Shown: positions 39,884 to 43,337 of the stretch, piece after piece
Numbering within the stretch: the first letter of the stretch is position 1
Layout: every line of letters begins with the position of its first letter
Source of the DNA: Thalassotalea sp. 42_200_T64
GTDB lineage: Bacteria; Pseudomonadota; Gammaproteobacteria; Enterobacterales; Alteromonadaceae
DNA: 43,337 nucleotides
Assembly: GCA_002162925.1 (NCBI GenBank)
Contig: MABC01000086.1
Location: 1 to 43,337, forward strand
Direction: 5' to 3'
Program-made: the position numbers and the translations under genes
The notes under the pieces: generated by a model
The model's input: the letters and a program-made list of their open reading frames with translations, nothing else
What the model was told of the DNA's origin: nothing
Database searches by the model: none

Positions 39884-40395
39884 ATGTCAGAAATAGAACT
39901 GTCTAATTCCCAGAAGGAGGCGTTGGTGTTAAAGCTGCAACGCTATTTTGATGCTGAGCTTGAGCAGGAATTGGAACAATTTGATGCCGAATTTTTATTG
40001 GATTTCTTTGCCAAAGAAATGGGCTCGACATTTTATAATCAGGGGTCATATACCCGTCACCATTCAAGATGCAGGTTTCAGAGCGCTTGAGCGATTTCAA
40101 TTCAAGGCGCATCTATACAGTAATGGTTATTCCCTTACAAATAGATGCAACGAAGAAGTGGGATTGCTCAAGCGCTTCTTCGATGGGTTTAAAAGTGATT
40201 TATGCAGCGTTATGAATTTTAACAATGGAATAACCATTCTCTAAAATTAATGCCTCGCCTAAATCACTTTTAATTCCCACTGAAATCCTGCACTTTGAAT
40301 GGCGACGGGTATATGATGCGCAAGCCATTCTCAATGAGAAAATGGATAGCATCAGTGACGCCATTTATGAAATTGAAAAACCTACCTACCTTTAA
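39884..40395 (+). pseudogene. DUF2164 family gene interrupted by a MITE
   Basis: The first 55 codons (39884-40048) give MSEIELSNSQKEALVLKLQR then YFDAELEQELEQFDAEFLLDF and FAKEMGSTFYNQGS. The remaining 27 codons (40312-40392) give YDAQAILNEKMDSISDAIYE and IEKPTYL. Joined, they make an 82-residue DUF2164 protein of normal length. The 261-bp MITE at 40051-40311 sits between, with a TA duplication. The interrupted frame now ends inside the element after 13 foreign residues (YTRHHSRCRFQSA), losing the conserved C-terminal helix. DUF2164 has no known function. Removing the element and one TA restores the frame exactly. Confidence 0.85.
40051..40311. mobile_element. 261-bp MITE, family 2 copy A (tacccgtc ends), inside the DUF2164 gene
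   Basis: Terminal inverted repeats: tacccgtcaccattcaagat (from 40051) and the matching end atctt-like...ggcgacgggta (to 40311), about 26 bases with a few mismatches. A TA duplication flanks it (40049-40050 and 40312-40313). The interior has near-palindromic arms (gagcgcttgag, gctcaagcgcttcttc). No coding capacity. A related, longer copy starts at 43159. Confidence 0.85.
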
Positions 40396-40440
40396 TACCA
40401 AGTTGATTAAATATCATTTAACACGAGAAGAAACTACAAG

Positions 40441-40893
40441 ATGAATATTTGGGTTGATGCCGATGCCTGCCCGGTAGCGATAAAAGAAATTTTATTTAAA
40501 GCCGCCGACCGGACAAATACACCAACAACACTGCTGGCAAATCATGCTTTGCGCATTCCACCATCACGGTTTATTAAATTTATTCAGGTAAGCTCTGGTT
40601 TTGATGTCGCCGATGATGAAATTGTAAAGCGTGTCGTTGCCGGTGATTTAGTGGTGACACAAGACATTCCTTTGGCGGCTGAAGTGATAGAGAAAGGGGC
40701 AACGGCACTGAACCCTAGAGGTGAGTTGTACACCACAAGCAACATACGTGCACGCTTAAATATGCGCGATTTTATGGATACCATGCGGGCCAGTGGCGTA
40801 CAAACCGGTGGCCCACCAGCGTTAAACCAAGCCGACAAGCAAGCATTTGCCAACAATCTCGATAGAATTTTAACCAAGAAAAAGTTACAGTAA
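40441..40893 (+). CDS. UPF0178/DUF188 family protein (YaiI-like)
   Basis: 150 residues, standard length. The opening [22 protein letters not shown] is the family signature (the D-A-D-A-C-P motif). Other conserved parts are [38 protein letters not shown] and [22 protein letters not shown] with GGPPAL. The Asp residues have the layout of a PIN-like nuclease fold, but activity has not been shown, as far as I know. Its 3' end overlaps the convergent DUF2145 gene by 9 bases. Confidence 0.9.
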   Translation: MNIWVDADACPVAIKEILFKAADRTNTPTTLLANHALRIPPSRFIKFIQVSSGFDVADDEIVKRVVAGDLVVTQDIPLAAEVIEKGATALNPRGELYTTSNIRARLNMRDFMDTMRASGVQTGGPPALNQADKQAFANNLDRILTKKKLQ

Positions 40894-41679
40894 ATCTTTG
40901 CTGTTACCTGCATCATCTAAAATAACCGCTTTCGCCAACAATTGGTTTGCGTCCAAATATCGACCAATGGCAGTAAAGGTTGCGGTTTTCACTTTACCTT
41001 GGTGATCTTTCAACGTCACATCGTCCATGAATATACTGCCTAACAGTAATTTCACTGGATTAGTTCGGATCCGTTGCGGTTTAAAGTAGGCTTTCGCGTT
41101 CGCCTTTAATTGTGCTTTGTCAGTAGTAGAGTATATCGCCGCATTGATTACATCTAACGTATGCTCAGTACAGTTTTGATAACTGCCCTCAAAGGGATTA
41201 GACAGCACCGAATACTTCGGATTATGAACGTCCCTATTCTTACCTGTCGCTATGGCGTCGATAAGTTTTGCTTGCAACTCAACGGTTGGAATAATTATCC
41301 CGGCTTTTAGCGCATCGACTCCCCAAAAAAAGTCTATCGGATAGTCGGTTACCAAGGCACTTCTATCCTTTTTTTCTTCCTTTTGATAAAGATTATGTAT
41401 GGCATAACCTTTAATAGTTTCACCGTTTTCCAACTCAATATTGGAGTAAATCGCGATTGCCGCATGAGTGAACGCGACCCCTTTCGGCAAGTCATTCTCA
41501 GGCCGACCGACTCGACCGATAATGAACGCCTGTGCTCCCTGGCTGGCAGCATATTGCTCTACACTTTTTGCAAACGCGGTTAATGTTTCTGTGTCATGCT
41601 GGTTTTCAGTTGGGCTGGCGCTACCAGCCCATGCTGACGCATTAACAAAAACTAATGACATAATTAATGCTTTCATCAT
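40885..41679 (-). CDS. DUF2145 family secreted protein, NlpC/P60-like
   Basis: 264 residues with a signal peptide ([20 protein letters not shown]). DUF2145 signs are [27 protein letters not shown] with H72 and [15 protein letters not shown] with C170 and H173, an arrangement like a circularly permuted papain/NlpC-P60 hydrolase. It could act on envelope peptides or acyl groups, but no substrate is known. The start overlaps the preceding gene's stop as TAATG, so the two are coupled. The pair is divergent from an XRE regulator. Confidence 0.8.
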   Translation of the reverse strand: MMKALIMSLVFVNASAWAGSASPTENQHDTETLTAFAKSVEQYAASQGAQAFIIGRVGRPENDLPKGVAFTHAAIAIYSNIELENGETIKGYAIHNLYQKEEKKDRSALVTDYPIDFFWGVDALKAGIIIPTVELQAKLIDAIATGKNRDVHNPKYSVLSNPFEGSYQNCTEHTLDVINAAIYSTTDKAQLKANAKAYFKPQRIRTNPVKLLLGSIFMDDVTLKDHQGKVKTATFTAIGRYLDANQLLAKAVILDDAGNSKDLL

Positions 41680-42032
41680 TAAAGCTCCTGTAATGGATTG
41701 GTTTCCGGCTCTTGCTTTTTCAATGCCTGATTCGGTGGTGGACCTGCAGTCACCGTTTTGTCACTGACCTCAAGTGGTGTCGTGGTTATCGCACTTTCCA
41801 TTAACGAATCACCGGCTTGGCCACTGACATTACCAACAGCGCCAACAATTTTTAATGGCACGGCAATCACTCCACTTGCCGTTTTGGCACTGGCCACAAC
41901 TCCGTTTGACCCTGCTAAGGCCGAATGTTTTACCGATTGTGCCGAATGCTCCGAAGCACCTCCTGCGGCAAACACACTGCTCGACGTCATCGTTAAAATA
42001 ACTAAGGCGATTTTATTGATTGTTTTCATCAT
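41679..42032 (-). CDS. Small secreted protein of unknown function, coupled to the DUF2145 gene
   Basis: 117 residues with a signal peptide (MMKTINKIALVILTMTSSSVFAAGG). The mature part is Ser/Ala/Gly/Val-rich with a small apolar stretch (SGVIAVPLKIVGAVGNVSGQAGDSL) and a Pro/Gln-rich tail. No Cys or known domain; it may lie in the periplasm or attach to membrane. SD aagga is present before the ATG. Its TAATG overlap with the DUF2145 gene suggests that the two products are made in fixed ratio and act together. Confidence 0.65.
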   Translation of the reverse strand: MMKTINKIALVILTMTSSSVFAAGGASEHSAQSVKHSALAGSNGVVASAKTASGVIAVPLKIVGAVGNVSGQAGDSLMESAITTTPLEVSDKTVTAGPPPNQALKKQEPETNPLQEL

Positions 42033-42205
42033 TTATTCCTTTCTCAAAAGTTAATCATTGGTAAGCGCTCTCGTTGAACGCAAATTAACTATGGACAGTA
42101 AAATCATTTATGTATACCTTTAATGTCATGGTATTGAATTATGCCACCACAAGTATAGTTATTTAATACTTTAGACATTAGACAACACAAAAATAGAGTT
42201 TTGCT

Positions 42206-42946
42206 ATGAGCCAAATAAAACAAATTAGTGATGTGTTAAAAACATTATTGAAACAACAGCAACTGACTTATGCCGATGTTGCCGAGCAGCTCAAGATGAG
42301 TGAAGCAAACATAAAACGAATTTTTTCGAATGAAAGTTTTAGTTTGCAGCGACTGGAAAGCATTTGTCAGTTAATGGATTTATCCCTGACCGACCTGTTT
42401 TTATTAATTGAACGCCAGCAAGAGAAAATTTCACAATTGACCCTAGAACAAGAGCAAGAACTGGTGCATGATCCTAAGTTACTGCTTGTTGCCGCCTGTG
42501 TTCGTGATGGCTGGAGTTTTGAGGAAATAATCACTCATTACCAAATTGATCAATTTGCCGCCATTCGCCTGCTGGTCCGTCTCGACAAGTTAAAAATGAT
42601 CCAACTATTGCCGAATAACCAGTATAAATTATTAATTTCGCAAGACTTTAAATGGCAACACCGAGGTCCTTTAGAACGCTTCATTAGTCAGGATGTGATG
42701 GCTAAATTTTTGATGTCTGATTTTGCCAGTGAAGATTCTTTTCGTTTTTATATTCGTGGCAGTTACAGTCAAAATTCGATTGCCACCATTTTCAAAAAAC
42801 TCAAACATTTAACCCAGGAATGTGCTGAGTTGAATCATCAAGATGCACAATTGCCATTATCGAAGCGACAGCATATCGGGGTGTTAACGGCGATGCGCCC
42901 TTGGGAACTGTCTTTGTTTAAAGAAATGCGCAGAGAACAAAGCTAA
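42206..42946 (+). CDS. XRE-family helix-turn-helix regulator with long C-terminal domain
   Basis: 246 residues. The N-terminal Cro/XRE helix-turn-helix is LTYADVAEQLKMSEANIKRIFSNE (about 20-43), followed by SLQRLESICQLMDLSLTDLFLLIE. The rest, about 170 residues, is a helical domain with no recognised motif (DGWSFEEIITHYQIDQFAAIRLLVRLDKLKMIQLL suggests a second winged-helix-like unit). XRE proteins of this length occur as stand-alone regulators in Alteromonadales and Vibrionales. It is divergent from the DUF2145 pair and separated from it by 173 bases of AT-rich promoter DNA. Confidence 0.8.
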   Translation: MSQIKQISDVLKTLLKQQQLTYADVAEQLKMSEANIKRIFSNESFSLQRLESICQLMDLSLTDLFLLIERQQEKISQLTLEQEQELVHDPKLLLVAACVRDGWSFEEIITHYQIDQFAAIRLLVRLDKLKMIQLLPNNQYKLLISQDFKWQHRGPLERFISQDVMAKFLMSDFASEDSFRFYIRGSYSQNSIATIFKKLKHLTQECAELNHQDAQLPLSKRQHIGVLTAMRPWELSLFKEMRREQS

Positions 42947-42983
42947 GTCGTAAATTTAATCAATGAAAGGGCAACAGACTTTA

Positions 42984-43118
42984 GGGTCTGTTGAGCTTTG
43001 CTGTGCATTTTTACAGCGTTTAGGCTCAATTATTTGGAACAACCAAACTTCAATCGCCAAGCCTTGTTCAAAGCTCGCCTTTTTGAACAAAATTTGTACC
43101 GCAAAGCTCAACAGACCC
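42984..43118. mobile_element. 135-bp MITE, family 1 copy B (gggtctgttgagc ends)
   Basis: Ends gggtctgttgagctttgc and its complement, flanked by TA (42982-42983 and 43119-43120). It matches copy A at 17102-17364 but lacks the 128-bp inner part with the nested inverted repeat. In both ends the base that is C/G in copy A is G/C here (gacc to gagc), so the terminal repeats changed together. Confidence 0.8.
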
Positions 43119-43158
43119 TAGTTTTGTTGACGCTTTTCTGGCAAAATAATTACAAGTA

Positions 43159-43337
43159 TACCCGTCACCATTCAAGATGCCGGTTTCAGAGCGCTTGAGC
43201 GATTCCAATTCAAGACGCATCTATACAGTAATGGTTATTCTCGGCAACTGCTCCTGCGTTGCCCTAATATAGTACATCCGTGTACTAACCTTACAAATAG
43301 ATGGAACGAAGAAGTGGGATTGCTCAAACGCTTCTTC
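43159..43337. mobile_element. MITE, family 2 copy B (cut by the window end)
   Basis: It begins tacccgtcaccattcaagat, preceded by TA (43157-43158), and follows copy A (40051-40311) closely through the gagcgcttgagcgatt and gggattgctcaa parts. It carries about 50 extra bases (roughly 43241-43290, with the small palindrome agtaca...tgtact) absent from copy A. The right end lies beyond the window. Confidence 0.75.

Overview
The window looks like chromosomal DNA of a marine gammaproteobacterium of the order Alteromonadales, most likely near Colwellia/Thalassotalea. This is an inference from moderate-to-low GC, an ArcA regulator beside a free-standing HptA phosphotransfer protein, FolE2, DUF2956 and DUF2164 proteins, an E. 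coli-like GltBD pair, and many short TA- or TTA-flanked palindromic mobile elements. No rRNA, tRNA, CRISPR array or full-length transposase gene was seen.

Layout. 1-3355: an AT-rich island with a NACHT-type STAND NTPase (419-2347) followed by a RelA/SpoT-type nucleotidyltransferase (2525-3355). The NTPase frame stops at TTT TAA, but one base away a second frame continues for about 59 codons, completes a winged-helix-like C-terminus and ends in a TAATG overlap with the RelA/SpoT gene. This is the best candidate for an undescribed system, possibly anti-phage. 3681-5058: a TetR regulator and an MlaC-like periplasmic protein, each preceded by a similar GGTCGGT operator. 5091-5417: a 195-bp MITE and a terminator. 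5492-9840 (minus): an RND efflux pump and its adaptor. 10089-10434: a decayed NagX/DUF5009 remnant. 10589-12141: TerB-like and CvfB-like genes. 12286-15598 (minus): a zinc-uptake operon of a small CxxC/His protein, a His-rich outer-membrane porin-like protein, ZnuA and ZnuB, but no ABC ATPase. 15754-19246: a frameshifted MAPEG gene, a crotonase, a TA-flanked MITE, DUF2956, a deleted glyoxalase and an AstE/aspartoacylase-like gene.

19312-37454 centres on nitrogen and amino-acid metabolism. A first glutamate synthase (gltD/gltB, minus, not the E. coli type) is followed by a dapA-type gene (minus) under a clear lysine riboswitch. Then come rsmC, arcA and hptA (convergent, sharing one terminator), folE2, and a second, E. 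coli-type gltBD (plus). Two complete GOGATs of different subfamilies thus lie about 6 kb apart on opposite strands.

37566-43337: a CAP-domain protein, a small membrane protein, a DUF7661-like gene with an A7 frameshift tract, a P-loop kinase, an RcsF-like lipoprotein, a DUF2164 gene cut by a 261-bp MITE, YaiI, a DUF2145 pair and an XRE regulator. The window ends in two more MITE copies. Overall, a housekeeping and metabolic backbone has been worn by small mobile elements, deletions and frameshifts, with one acquired-looking NACHT/RelA-SpoT island at the left edge.
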